Shown: piece after piece, positions 14,637-21,537 of the stretch
Position numbering within the stretch: position 1 is the first letter of the stretch
Layout of the letters: every line of letters starts with the position of its first letter
Notes under the pieces: model-generated
What the model saw: the letters and a program-made list of their open reading frames with translations, nothing else
Database searches by the model: none
Told to the model about the DNA's origin: nothing
DNA from: Synanceia verrucosa
Taxonomy: Eukaryota > Chordata > Actinopteri > Perciformes > Synanceiidae
DNA: 64,000 nucleotides
Assembly: GCA_029721515.1 (NCBI GenBank)
Contig: CM056558.1
Span: 15,407,240-15,471,239 of the forward strand
Direction of reading: 5' to 3'
Made by a program: the position numbers and the translations under genes

Positions 14637-15462
14637 TGATTAAAGGGTCACAAGGCTGCAAGTTAAAAATGAATCTTAGCAGGTTTCACAAGTCATTAAA
14701 ACACTTCATGTACAGCAGCTTTTCTTCCTGCTAGAAAAGAATTGTGTGTGTGTGTGTTAGAGCTATTCTTGGTGTGTGAGTGTGTTTCTGGTGGTGTATA
14801 TGCTAATGGGATCATCAGGCAGCATCTTGCCTGGGTGTGTGTGTGTGTGTGTGCGTGTGTGTGATCCTCCACAGACAGAGCATGCTCCGTACAGCTCGCG
14901 GGTGGCTGCCGTGTTGGCACCGTGTCTGGTTGGCTTGGCCATAGTGGTGATGCTGGGGCTGGCACTGTTCGTTGCCAAACTGCGAGAGAGGCGGCAGACG
15001 GAAGGAGGTTTCAGTCCGCGGCAACTCGAGGCTCCTGGCGGTCGCAACCCACCTGCTGAGCTGGGAAACACATCCATCAGCACTTTGGCAGCTCGCGTGG
15101 AGCGCCTGGTGTAGTGTAAATCAGTGTGTGAGGGAGTGTGTGACTGAGAGAAACAGTGTGTGAGAGAGACAGAAATAAACAACGCATCATATGAATGAGC
15201 CTCTTTAAACCACAGCAGTCATTTCTGTCTCTTTCCTCTCCAGTTGACCTCTAAGGGGTTGACCTCTGACCTCTTACTGTCCATCAGTCTGGTGTCTGTC
15301 GTCCTGCTGCTGGTTCTCATCCTCACCTCCGTCAGCCTGGTGGTGGCGCTAAACCGTCGTGCCAACCACGGCACCTACAGTCCCAGCCGCCAGGAGAAGG
15401 AGGGCTCTCGGGTGGAGATGTGGAGCATCACTCAGCCACCACCTATGGAAAGACTCATATGA
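389..15462 (+). CDS. crb1: crb1, Crumbs homolog 1 (5' end off the window; 12 exons)
   Basis: Exons 389-595, 1365-1560, 1706-1845, 2183-2365, 3549-4514, 5287-5837, 6003-6168, 7808-8750, 9667-9711, 10413-10535, 11425-11551 and 15244-15462 join with matching phases and GT-AG borders into about 1287 residues ending in a stop. Domain order is about eight EGF repeats, laminin-G 1, EGF, laminin-G 2, two EGFs, laminin-G 3, three EGFs, a linker, two EGFs, a transmembrane helix and a tail of about 37 residues. The tail carries the FERM-binding core GTYSPS and the PDZ-binding end ERLI; the stretch SPSRQEKEGSRVEMW is the CRB1 version, not the CRB2 one. Known family role: apical polarity determinant that binds PALS1/MPP5, PAR6 and FERM proteins and maintains retinal adherens junctions. 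Human CRB1 has 1406 residues, so about 120 N-terminal residues (signal peptide, first EGFs) lie to the left. The neighbouring dennd1b supports the orthology. Confidence 0.93.
1365..1560 (+). CDS. crb1: crb1 exon: EGF repeats
   Basis: The exon continues the previous EGF (ATCEVQIDEC), encodes one full calcium-binding EGF (DECQSQPCLNADRC) and starts the next (DECQGQPCQNGALC). It ends inside the Gly codon of AVNG before gtaagt, phase 2. Entry is phase 1 after ttcacag. Confidence 0.9.
1706..1845 (+). CDS. crb1: crb1 exon: EGF half plus one EGF
   Basis: The exon completes the EGF begun upstream (GYSCDCSHTAFTGRLC) and encodes most of the next (CLSEPCFNGAICRD). Entry is phase 2, and exit is phase 1 at CCA G before gtacag. 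It is not an open frame by itself because the acceptor splits a codon. Confidence 0.88.
2183..2365 (+). CDS. crb1: crb1 exon: EGF repeat with long loop
   Basis: The exon encodes the end of one EGF (FEGRQCDIDISEC) and an EGF with an extended loop between its third and fourth cysteines (ERSWQALYGSEPLLPERYE) before GYICSCPSG. The extended loop is unlike the other EGFs here. Entry is phase 1 and exit phase 1. The donor is gtcatt, weaker than consensus, but reading phase and EGF spacing support it. Confidence 0.85.
2544..2628. repeat. (AT)n/(AC)n compound microsatellite
   Basis: AT-rich dinucleotide run to about 2599 followed by an AC run to 2628, in a crb1 intron. Confidence 0.95.
3549..4514 (+). 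CDS. crb1: crb1 exon: EGFs, laminin-G domain 1, EGF
   Basis: This large exon of 966 nt encodes two EGFs (ISQCDSSPCQNGGRC and GCEGHGCQNQGSC), then a laminin-G domain from about TTFSFERRGYLLL to the FIGCMRDVFVD strand, then an EGF (CLDMPCQNGGQC). The laminin-G part has the usual DGEWHSV motif and a late cysteine pair. A potential N-glycosylation site, NVT, precedes DGEWHSV. Phases are 1 in and 1 out (GAG GAG G before gtatgt). Confidence 0.95.
4515..5286 (+). other. crb1: crb1 intron between laminin-G 1 and 2
   Basis: No gene, repeat or motif recognised. Confidence 0.8.
5287..5837 (+). CDS. crb1: crb1 exon: laminin-G domain 2
   Basis: The exon encodes a complete second laminin-G domain. It runs from HVTARFGTEDSQSYATF through LFLRTRRRYGLILVL and YVGGLLDSW to GCVQDLRIND, ending at GCSGDNACG. 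Entry is phase 1 after tttttgcag and exit is phase 0 before gtgagt. Confidence 0.95.
6003..6168 (+). CDS. crb1: crb1 exon: EGF pair between laminin-G 2 and 3
   Basis: The exon encodes the EGF NPCLNGGMCYSMWDDFTC and the start of another with cysteine spacing CELSPCPTDSECRMLNQGYEC. Entry is phase 0 and exit phase 1 (GAA T before gtaggt). Joined to the next exon, the split codon gives Cys. Confidence 0.92.
6390..6741. mobile_element. Foldback/MITE-like element with arms of about 140-155 bp
   Basis: A left arm (about 6390-6545, from ACCTCTGCCAAGG to GAAGTGGCCTAACT) and a right arm (about 6603-6741) are diverged inverted copies around a spacer of about 57 bases. The outer end resembles the animal repeat that starts ACCTCCGCCAAGGAGGTTA. 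No clear target duplication is left. It lies in the crb1 intron before laminin-G 3. Confidence 0.85.
6838..7112 (+). repeat. Fish interspersed repeat with tRNA-like B box
   Basis: GGTTCGATTCCCGGCAC matches an RNA polymerase III B box. It is followed by the body common in teleost genomes (gtttgcatgttctccctgtg, ctccgggtactccggcttcc, tgtccagggtgtaccctgcc). The A-box part is missing, replaced by an AT run, so the copy is 5' truncated. Family name not assigned. Confidence 0.75.
7808..8750 (+). CDS. crb1: crb1 exon: laminin-G domain 3 and three EGFs
   Basis: The exon encodes the third laminin-G domain, with SDGEWHSVHLFM and IFLGGLAPD visible. EGFs follow: CEPDPCLNGGECQDL, CASSPCVHGNCSV and CENHLCAHGGTC. 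The domain contains a run of acidic residues (DDREEEEG) in a loop. Entry is phase 1 and exit phase 2 (TGC AA before gtaagt). Confidence 0.95.
8884..9015 (+). repeat. Older, degraded copy of the same tRNA-head repeat
   Basis: Similar order of blocks to 6838-7112: a GGTGGTGCAGTA-like head, caggtttgaatttgacc at the B-box place, then gtggggtttgcatgttgtcc and a shortened tail. It is clearly more diverged. Confidence 0.55.
9667..9711 (+). CDS. crb1: crb1 45-nt small exon
   Basis: This 45-nt exon encodes NERIDEIPWYIVVRNV together with split codons at both ends. It lies between ctccag and gtaagt. The phase 2 to phase 2 match with both neighbours and the linker sequence between the EGF groups support it. 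Confidence 0.85.
10413..10535 (+). CDS. crb1: crb1 exon: linker and EGF
   Basis: The exon encodes RPKLPVSVCGDD and an EGF with YTCFNGGNCTDRELSC, ending PPGFIGHR. Acceptor is cctaccag, donor gtagga; phases are 2 in and 2 out. A potential N-glycosylation site is NYT. Confidence 0.9.
10906..11325. mobile_element. hAT-type MITE, 420 bp, with 8-bp target duplication
   Basis: Both ends carry the same short inverted repeat (CAGTGGTGTAGTCT on the left; AGACTATACCACTG on the right, one mismatch). The element is flanked on each side by the identical 8-mer CCTCAAAG (10898-10905 and 11326-11333). An 8-bp duplication with CAGTG-type ends is the mark of the hAT superfamily. No transposase frame fits inside, so it is non-autonomous. 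It sits in the crb1 intron before the last EGF exon. Confidence 0.88.
11425..11551 (+). CDS. crb1: crb1 exon: last EGF before the membrane
   Basis: The exon encodes CEQEVDECKSNPCLNGGYC and ends GDLCQTD, phase 0, before the donor gtaagc. The reading frame stays open through this donor for another 40 codons (see the alternative 3' end entry). Confidence 0.93.
11425..11674 (+). CDS. crb1: crb1 alternative terminal exon: membrane helix and acidic tail by donor read-through
   Basis: If the donor at 11552 is not used, the frame continues from QTD into VSDIYFYVAVLLWQ, then a hydrophobic run through LFQLLSYLILRL, and ends with the acidic tail DDEPEVDWGGADD before TGA at 11672-11674. The extension is rich in G or C at third codon positions, like coding sequence, and makes a credible membrane span. 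An AATAAA lies at 12666-12671, about 1 kb downstream. The resulting Crumbs form would keep the ectodomain but lose GTYSPS and ERLI. From recollection, mammalian CRB1 has a CRB1-B form with a different terminal exon; whether this is its counterpart is inference. Confidence 0.65.
12349..12371. repeat. (GACT)n short tetranucleotide run
   Basis: About five GACT units in the predicted 3' UTR of the alternative crb1 end. Confidence 0.8.
12666..12671 (+). terminator. crb1: AATAAA poly(A) signal for the alternative crb1 3' end
   Basis: AATAAA is followed within about 20-30 bases by a T/GT-rich stretch (tcagtctttgtcatctgtcc). It is the first well-placed signal after the stop at 11674, giving a 3' UTR of about 1 kb. 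Confidence 0.5.
13845..13869. repeat. (CA)n microsatellite
   Basis: CA run about 160 bases upstream of the Crumbs3-like start codon. Confidence 0.9.
14025..14103 (+). CDS. Crumbs3-like exon 1: signal peptide
   Basis: The ATG at 14025 is followed by G at +4. The 26 codons give a Cys/Leu-rich hydrophobic leader and end ATG ACA G before gtaagc. No TATA box is obvious in the 120 bases upstream. Confidence 0.78.
14025..15114 (+). CDS. Crumbs3-like small apical protein nested in the last crb1 intron (3 exons, 157 aa)
   Basis: Exons 14025-14103, 14300-14454 and 14875-15114 join exactly (phase 1, then phase 0) into 157 residues. The first exon is a signal peptide (MAGPGCRLLRFACVTLSLTA). The second is a short ectodomain with one N-glycosylation site (CNLT) and a Thr-rich end (RVTTIAPTTTTD). 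The third has a stalk, a membrane helix (LVGLAIVVMLGLALFVAKLR) and a tail beginning RERRQTEGGFSPRQ and ending ERLV. This plan (signal peptide, tiny ectodomain, helix, RQTEG tail, PDZ end) is that of CRB3; human CRB3 has 120 residues and a very similar KLREKRQTEG junction. The FERM motif is altered (GGFSP in place of GTY-type) and the last residue is Val, not Ile. It lies wholly between two crb1 exons on the same strand. Alternatively it is a set of alternative crb1 exons with an internal promoter. Known role of CRB3: epithelial polarity and tight junctions through PALS1/PATJ and PAR6. Confidence 0.82.
14300..14454 (+). CDS. Crumbs3-like exon 2: short Thr-rich ectodomain
   Basis: It is bounded by ttttttcatgtag and gtaagt. 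It encodes LCNLTSSVRSFSYEDGVSQ onward, two cysteines, one N-glycosylation site and a Thr-rich end suited to O-glycosylation. Exit is phase 0. Confidence 0.75.
14604..14635. repeat. (GT)n microsatellite
   Basis: GT run in the second intron of the Crumbs3-like gene. A second GT/CG run lies at 14835-14863, directly before its last exon. Confidence 0.9.
14875..15114 (+). CDS. Crumbs3-like exon 3: membrane helix, tail, stop
   Basis: Acceptor is atcctccacag after a GT-rich tract. The exon encodes TEHAPYSSRVAAVLAP, the helix, RERRQTEGGFSPRQLEAPGG and a tail ending TLAARVERLV before TAG at 15112. The whole 79-residue frame has coding-like base use. Confidence 0.85.
   Translation, partial: TEHAPYSSRVAAVLAPCLVGLAIVVMLGLALFVAKLRERRQTEGGFSPRQLEAPGGRNPPAELGNTSISTLAARVERLV
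15174..15179 (+). terminator. AATAAA poly(A) signal of the Crumbs3-like gene
   Basis: It lies 60 bases after the ERLV stop and 65 bases before the last crb1 exon, which supports a separate transcript ending inside the crb1 intron. Confidence 0.55.
15244..15462 (+). CDS. crb1: crb1 last exon: transmembrane helix and cytoplasmic tail
   Basis: Entry is phase 0 after cctctccag. The exon encodes a short Thr/Ser stalk, a hydrophobic helix (LLLSISLVSVVLLLVLILT), and the tail NRRANHGTYSPSRQEKEG, then SRVEMWSITQPPPMERLI, then TGA. GTYSPS is the FERM-binding (juxtamembrane) motif and ERLI the PALS1 PDZ ligand. The RANHGTYSPSRQEKEGSRVE stretch identifies CRB1. Confidence 0.97.
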   Translation: MTSKGLTSDLLLSISLVSVVLLLVLILTSVSLVVALNRRANHGTYSPSRQEKEGSRVEMWSITQPPPMERLI

Positions 15463-15584
15463 GATGCAAACAGAGACTGTGGTTATTGTGGTGGTGAAGG
15501 AGCTGGTGCCAGAAATACAGATATCTTAAAGGTGCTCTACAATAATATAGCAGCAAACTATTATTTGCTGTCAAATATATAAGT

Positions 15585-15590
15585 AATAAA
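15585..15590 (+). terminator. crb1: AATAAA poly(A) signal of the standard crb1 transcript
   Basis: It lies 123 bases after the ERLI stop codon. A further ATTAAA near 16840 on the same strand could serve a longer form. Confidence 0.5.
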
Positions 15591-17099
15591 GTCACTCTCC
15601 CTCGCTTTGTTGTTAGCTTTTCAGTGCTTTGTTGACACAGCTGAGCTGGGTCATGCATGCTTTTAGTGTATGTAAGCAGCTGCTGACCAGCACTGCTCTC
15701 ATGTTGCACTTCAAAGCTCTAACCTTGTCCCAACCAGTCGCAGTATTAGTAGTAGGCGTGGGGGTGGCGTAGCACCCTCCAGCTCCTCCTCACGTAAACA
15801 ATGTTGCTATTGTTTTCACTGTTAGCACCACTAGCTACATGTCACTGTCATAGCCTTCACAATGTTGAGAGCCATGTGGAGGCAAAAGAAATGATCCGGC
15901 ATCATTAAAGAATCTCTGCAGCCTGCATGTAAGCATGATCTTCCCATCACAGAGCCTCCATCTAAGATCACAGCTGCCTCTCTTCACATGCTGGAAGACT
16001 TAAGAGATCTTGTGACACTATTTTTTGTGTAAATGTACTGTATATCCCAGTGCTTCATCCACCTTCCTGTGATGTTTTGCACCTGGCTTCACCACCCAGT
16101 AGTACATCCATCAAAATGCAAAGATTTAAGTTCAGAATGAATCGAGTCCGCCACACATGAGTCTGATCCATATCTTTTAAGATTGATGGTGAGCGCTCGA
16201 AGGAAGAAGTGGAGAAAAATTTGGGACGTGCGATGTGCCATGTTGAAGCCTCATCTGGAAGGATCCCATCATTTATCTGCTGTTATTCTGTATTTTTCTT
16301 ATTGTGATGAAATGATATAAAAAAAAAAACAAAACCTGTCACTCAGAACCTGCTGGTTCCTACCGTTCTTGTGATTGCCTCAAACTACAGTGTCCAGGAT
16401 CACTGTTGTAAAAGAACGTGTAACGTGTTCTTTTACAATGATAATGATAGCATAAAAAGACAAAAGTTGTTGGGAAAATAAGTTTGTTTTGGTATTTTTT
16501 AACAATAAGAAAACTGTGGAATATAACCAAACATATTCTTAAAATTCATGAACTTCCACCTGTTTGTGTGTATTACTGTAAACAAATTTCTGATTCTGAT
16601 TTGATGTTGAATGTTATTTTTCAGTGGACTTTCTGCACTGTAGCATCTTACCAACAGAATTATATACTTTGAAAATTAGGTTCAAGTTGTCAGAATAGTT
16701 TCCTCTGGGCTTGCTGTTAAAAACAGAACTGATTACACTGCAGCGTAATTTAAATTGTATAAACTGTAATGGTGATTGTTTATTTTAAACTGTGAATTTT
16801 ATTTCTCCCTGTGATTGTTGGGAACTGAATGTTCTGTTAATTAAAGAGAATTTATTTGTGTTAATTTATTTTTATGTCGACAAAAAAATCTTGGTCTATT
16901 AATATGGTATAGGCTAATGTGTTGATACAGTATTCACAAACACACTATTAAATTAACTAGCACTCTCTTTGTATGTGCTGTGTGACCTCTGAATACAAAA
17001 TCCACCACACAGACTAAAATGCATTGTTTCTATCCACATATTCTGCTTCTATGTATGGAAAAAATAAGTCCAGAGATGCCTAAGCATGAAACAGTATAA
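15591..17099. other. Convergent intergenic stretch between crb1 and dennd1b
   Basis: No gene seen. It contains a 33-base hairpin (16406-16438) and AT-rich sequence. Either 3' UTR may extend into it. Confidence 0.5.
16406..16438. repeat. Perfect 12-bp inverted repeat, 9-base loop
   Basis: TTGTAAAAGAAC and its exact complement GTTCTTTTACAA are separated by GTGTAACGT. It lies between the two convergent genes. Confidence 0.85.
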
Positions 17100-20000
17100 T
17101 TTATTTTCAGTTCACAGTGCATACATTGTGTGCAGTTGTACCAAGTTAGTCATCAAAAGCACATTGGATTGATCTCACTTGTTTAAGACAGTTGTTTTCT
17201 CTGCAAAGAGAGCATGCAAGTGTGCACAGAATCAGAAAATCTGTAAATGGCATACTGAAAAGTTAATCATCACGATACCAAAAAAAAGACTGAAAATAAG
17301 TCGCTTTCTGTAACTCGTCCAAAGTTGTCACTGTTCTGAATACATGTTTTATCATCTTAAATGTGTGGTTAAGGGGATGTGATGTTAATATCTTTGTAAA
17401 TTTAAGTGTTCTCACTCCAGCGTAGGTCTGCTACATAATCTGTCACCTCCCATTTACCCCAAATTTGTAATTTCAGGACAATTTTATGATACATTTATTG
17501 ACGACTTTACACTCAAAATAGTAGTCACAAGCCTGCAGACACTGAAATCAAAATCCACAGACAAACTTTTCTTTGTTACTTAAGTATGAAGTATTTCTTC
17601 CCACAGATCTCTATGGTCAGAGTTACAGTATTCAGTAACCAAAGTAGAAATGTTTTCTTCTTCTTAAAATGCAAAACAGAGGACATTTAATTCTATAACA
17701 CCCAATGCAAGGCAGAATGAGTGTATCGTACAAAGCCCAATGTTACTGCCATCATTCTCGATTTGATGGAAGTGCTAAATACTGAAATAATACGAACAGA
17801 ACAGATCACAAACTAAAAAAAAAACCAAATCATAGCATTCAATACATACAGTACTTGCAGATACAACGGGAATTGTGGTACCGTGAACAAGCAAGCCTCA
17901 GTCTCTGCTCATTTTGAATAGAAGGTGTCAAATGCATCTGAACATGTATGGTGATGTAGGATATTTGTTAATATTTCTCTCTCTATATTTCTTTTTCAAA
18001 AATAAAGTTTAAAACATTCAAATATTAGGTGTCTTTTTTTTTTTTTACAACATACAACACCAATCATATATTATTATCCATGTAAATAAACTCAAGCCAG
18101 CAAAAATACACATCTATTCAGTTGAAAATAATTTGTCATTAATATGAAATCAAATAGAGAAACTCCTCTGAGAAACATATTCAAATACAGATAGCTCAGA
18201 ATGAGTGTTTAAAAAAAAAAAAAAAAAGGAAATAAAAGAGAACACAAACTATACAAGGAATCACCTCATCGTACAATCAAAGAAGGAATTTAATATAAAA
18301 AAAACAAACACACAATCCAGAGAAATTCTATTAAATACAGGCAGGAAGATTCCCACAATCCACCGCAGCAACGAAAAACACTGAGTAACTCCAGCTGGAC
18401 TGCAGCCCAAACTGAAAAACCAAACAGCTGTAAAAACGATGCTAGTAAGTTCATTTCAGGCCAGTTTCTGAGGATCAAACCATGAGTGTTTAGCATAGAA
18501 ACAGCATGAAGCTCTGTATATTTAACTGGGATTGCATACACCTCCTTTCTATAATACTGTACCTTGTTCTGATTATACTGGGTGGTACTCTGACTGCATA
18601 AGGCACACCATACGCTCCTTCCTGCCACAGACACACAGTTAAATAGATTTTGTGAATTTAGGGACACATGAGGCGTCCTCCCTCCAGCAACTAGATTGAT
18701 TGTGATTCTTTGTTAAGAAGAAACATGCATTATAACATAATTACTGTTAAAGGAACCTGACCTTCTTTTTTGATAGTTTTAAATACTTGCATAGTAGATA
18801 TGTTTTCTTAAAGTGTTTACAATGCATAAGGCCAGTACAGAAATTGTTCTGGAGTGTTTTTTTCCTCCTTTTTTTCCTTTTTGGAATTACTAGGACTGGT
18901 TCCTGGGCTTTTAGAAGCACGCCAAAGACTTTATGAGCAAATCGTTAACGCAGAGCAGCTCTCGAAAAGCGGAGAAATAGCTGCTATTAAACTGCCACAC
19001 CGACTGGCGTCTGGCATAAATCATATGAACAACGAACCATAAATGTAATAATCCCAACACAAGCACATGAAAAATCTTTCTTCTTTTCTCTGGGTTTGTG
19101 GCGACGCAGAGAATGATGGGAACCCACAATGTCTGGACACAGCGTTTCTCTCCACAGGAGAGTCTGTTATAGAAACACTTTTAACTCTGTACACTTTACA
19201 TCCGTGCAGCTAGTCTCTGAGGAGAACCGTATTGCTTCATTACAGTACAATCATCAAGCACTGCATTACATTACAGTGTGTGACTCTAACCTACAAGCAC
19301 AGAGGGTGCACTTCATCCTGTGAGCAAAGGATGGGAGACGATGATGGAGGAGAAAGAAGAAGAAGAGTCCTGAAGAACACAGGAGGAGGAGGAGGAGACA
19401 GATAGAGAGAGTTTCTTCATGCATCTCATTATCTGGAATGCTATTTAAAAACAGCAGCTTAAAGCACACCATGTATATATTAACTATTCTATTAATCCAC
19501 AGACATACAGTGCTATTACAGATCTGAGAGAGTCAGAGATTCCTGTCTGGTATCTAAAGATTAAGACAGCAGAGTATCAAAAACAAATCACATATCCATT
19601 TAAGGCATGGTGATAGAAAACATCAATATTACACAGTGTAGAATTAATTTCAAAAGCCCCAGCGGCCTTAGCGTCTGGAAAGTCCTCTCTCACTCTGTGG
19701 TTTCTGTACCAGATGGTCAAGACTGAGTACCAGTGCAAACTGAACTTGATCACGTGAAATGTTTGGAACGCTGTGAGTCTTATCGATGTGCTGAGGAAAT
19801 ATCTTCCCTTCTTAAACCTCACAGAGTACCAAGTCTATTCCTTTCAGCAAAGATGGAAAATTCCTCCATTAACCTCTTGGCTACTTATATTTTAAGTGTA
19901 AATTCCAGGGTCTTTTTTTCTGGTATCACATTATGAATGTTACAGCATGAAAAATATAACACATGATGTTAATAACAGACAGAAATAATATGATCAAACA

Positions 20001-20685
20001 GTAAAAATGTCCCCCTCACCAATCTTTGATAGCTTCTAACTTTGAGTTTATACAGTTGTGTTTTTCTTATGAGTGAAAAATCTCCCTGCACTCCAGAAGA
20101 CACAACGGTCTCAATACTCTGGCTTCAGTTTGTGTTTCTGAAGAGTCGTTCTCCCAGTTTACAAGATAACTCACTTGTTGTAAGAAATGTCATCTTTATT
20201 TATTATATTTTATATTTATGCATTTATTATTCCCTCTTACAGACTATCCAATTCATTCAGAGAAAAACTACTTATCTTGCACTGGAAATGAAAAATTCTG
20301 TCCATGTACTGAGATTATTATATTATTATTGTTACTAATATGTCATCAAGTGTTGTTGGTTTAAAAACAAAGAAGAGACCTACATTTTGAAATATTTTCA
20401 GTTTTCAGATATATTAAATAAAATTATTTCTTTAATGGAAACAGGTAAAAAAAAATTCACTTTTATTTTAAGAAAATATGTTTTGGGTTTTTTAAGAAAT
20501 GTATTTAATGTATTTGTGTGACTCTGTGTTTGTGGCTGCCTCTACGACATCAGATCTGCTCGTAATGTTTCCTGATCGCTGAGTGTTGAGATAAAAATAA
20601 GGTCACATTCTCTGACACTGGCTAGCTGTAATAGAGGAATAACAGTAGAACCTATGGCATTTTGCAGACAGAGTTTTTGACGTCC
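17100..20685 (-). other. dennd1b: Likely long 3' UTR of dennd1b
   Basis: No coding frame of note on either strand. On the minus strand AATAAA occurs at 20462-20467, 20195-20200 and 17100-17105, giving short, medium and long 3' UTR options. AT-rich, with ATTTA-like runs between 20180 and 20470 that could affect mRNA stability. The far end is inferred, not shown. Confidence 0.4.
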
Positions 20686-21537
20686 CTACAACTCGTCGGT
20701 GGGTTTGCTCTGGACCTGGTGGTGGCTGTTGTTGCAGTGAACCTGTGAGAGGTGCAGGCTGGTTTGGAGGACTGAGCCGAGGCAACACATGGACTCAATC
20801 TCCTCGAGGAGGCCTTGATCCTGCACCGCAGACGCCCCCGAGACCTTACCCTGACCCAGGCACAATCCGAGCCCCAGGAGTCCCTCCTTGGACACTTCTT
20901 TCTCCCACGGGACCTGCATAGCTGACTGGCTGTGCCTGGACGGGCTGCCCTGACCCTCCTGCTGAGCCTTGCTACTCTGCCTCAGGAGGGCCTTTTCCTG
21001 GTAGTGCCTCACTGTCTCCTTGGACAGCACCTTCCTCCTCAGGATGCTGGTGGACCCAGTCTGGTTCTGGGCCTGAGGGGTCTCTGCGCTGCATTGGGGG
21101 TCTGAGATAGTCCGAGGCCGGCCCGCTGGTGCAGGGGAATGGTTTGGGTAACAAACGGGTGTTGGAGAACTGGAGCTGTGACAGTGAGTGGGAGATGGTG
21201 GTGTAGGAGTAACTCTATGGGACATTGACGGCGAGTAGGAGAAGCGCTCTCCTGGTTGTCGCCCTGGAGGTAGAAGCTGAGGGTCAGAGTTGAGTTGAAG
21301 ATACGACCAGGTGATGCCAGCCTCCTGGGCTGTGGTGGTGGCCGCCGCAGGAGCTGTTGTAGGTTTCTTTGACACCTTCAGACTGCTCTTGTTGGGCTGT
21401 CTGCGCGGAGATGGGGGAAGGTGTTTCCCGTGGACTGCACTGTCATCCTGGCCCATATTCCAGCCCCCTTGATCTCTGCCTCCATCACAGCCACTCTCAT
21501 CAGCTGGTTTAGATTCGCTGGAAGGTGTGGGTTTGCT
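20686..21537 (-). CDS. dennd1b: dennd1b last coding exon: Ser/Pro-rich C-terminus
   Basis: The 283 codons are followed by TAG (20686-20688). It begins SKPTPSSESKPADE after ctattccag. GGWNMGQDDSAVHGKHLPPS and QVPWEKEVSKEGLL match DENND1B. The middle (SYSPSMSHRVTPTPPSPTH and similar) is Pro/Ser-rich and lacks a clear human counterpart, so this tail is longer than in mammals. It ends KPTDEL, which resembles but is not expected to act as an ER retrieval signal because the protein is cytosolic. Confidence 0.92.
   Translation of the reverse strand, partial: SKPTPSSESKPADESGCDGGRDQGGWNMGQDDSAVHGKHLPPSPRRQPNKSSLKVSKKPTTAPAAATTTAQEAGITWSYLQLNSDPQLLPPGRQPGERFSYSPSMSHRVTPTPPSPTHCHSSSSPTPVCYPNHSPAPAGRPRTISDPQCSAETPQAQNQTGSTSILRRKVLSKETVRHYQEKALLRQSSKAQQEGQGSPSRHSQSAMQVPWEKEVSKEGLLGLGLCLGQGKVSGASAVQDQGLLEEIESMCCLGSVLQTSLHLSQVHCNNSHHQVQSKPTDEL

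Noticed and set aside
20686..20706. C-terminal KPTDEL of dennd1b as an ER retrieval signal
   Set aside because: The protein has no signal peptide in its family and works in the cytosol, and TDEL is not the canonical KDEL.
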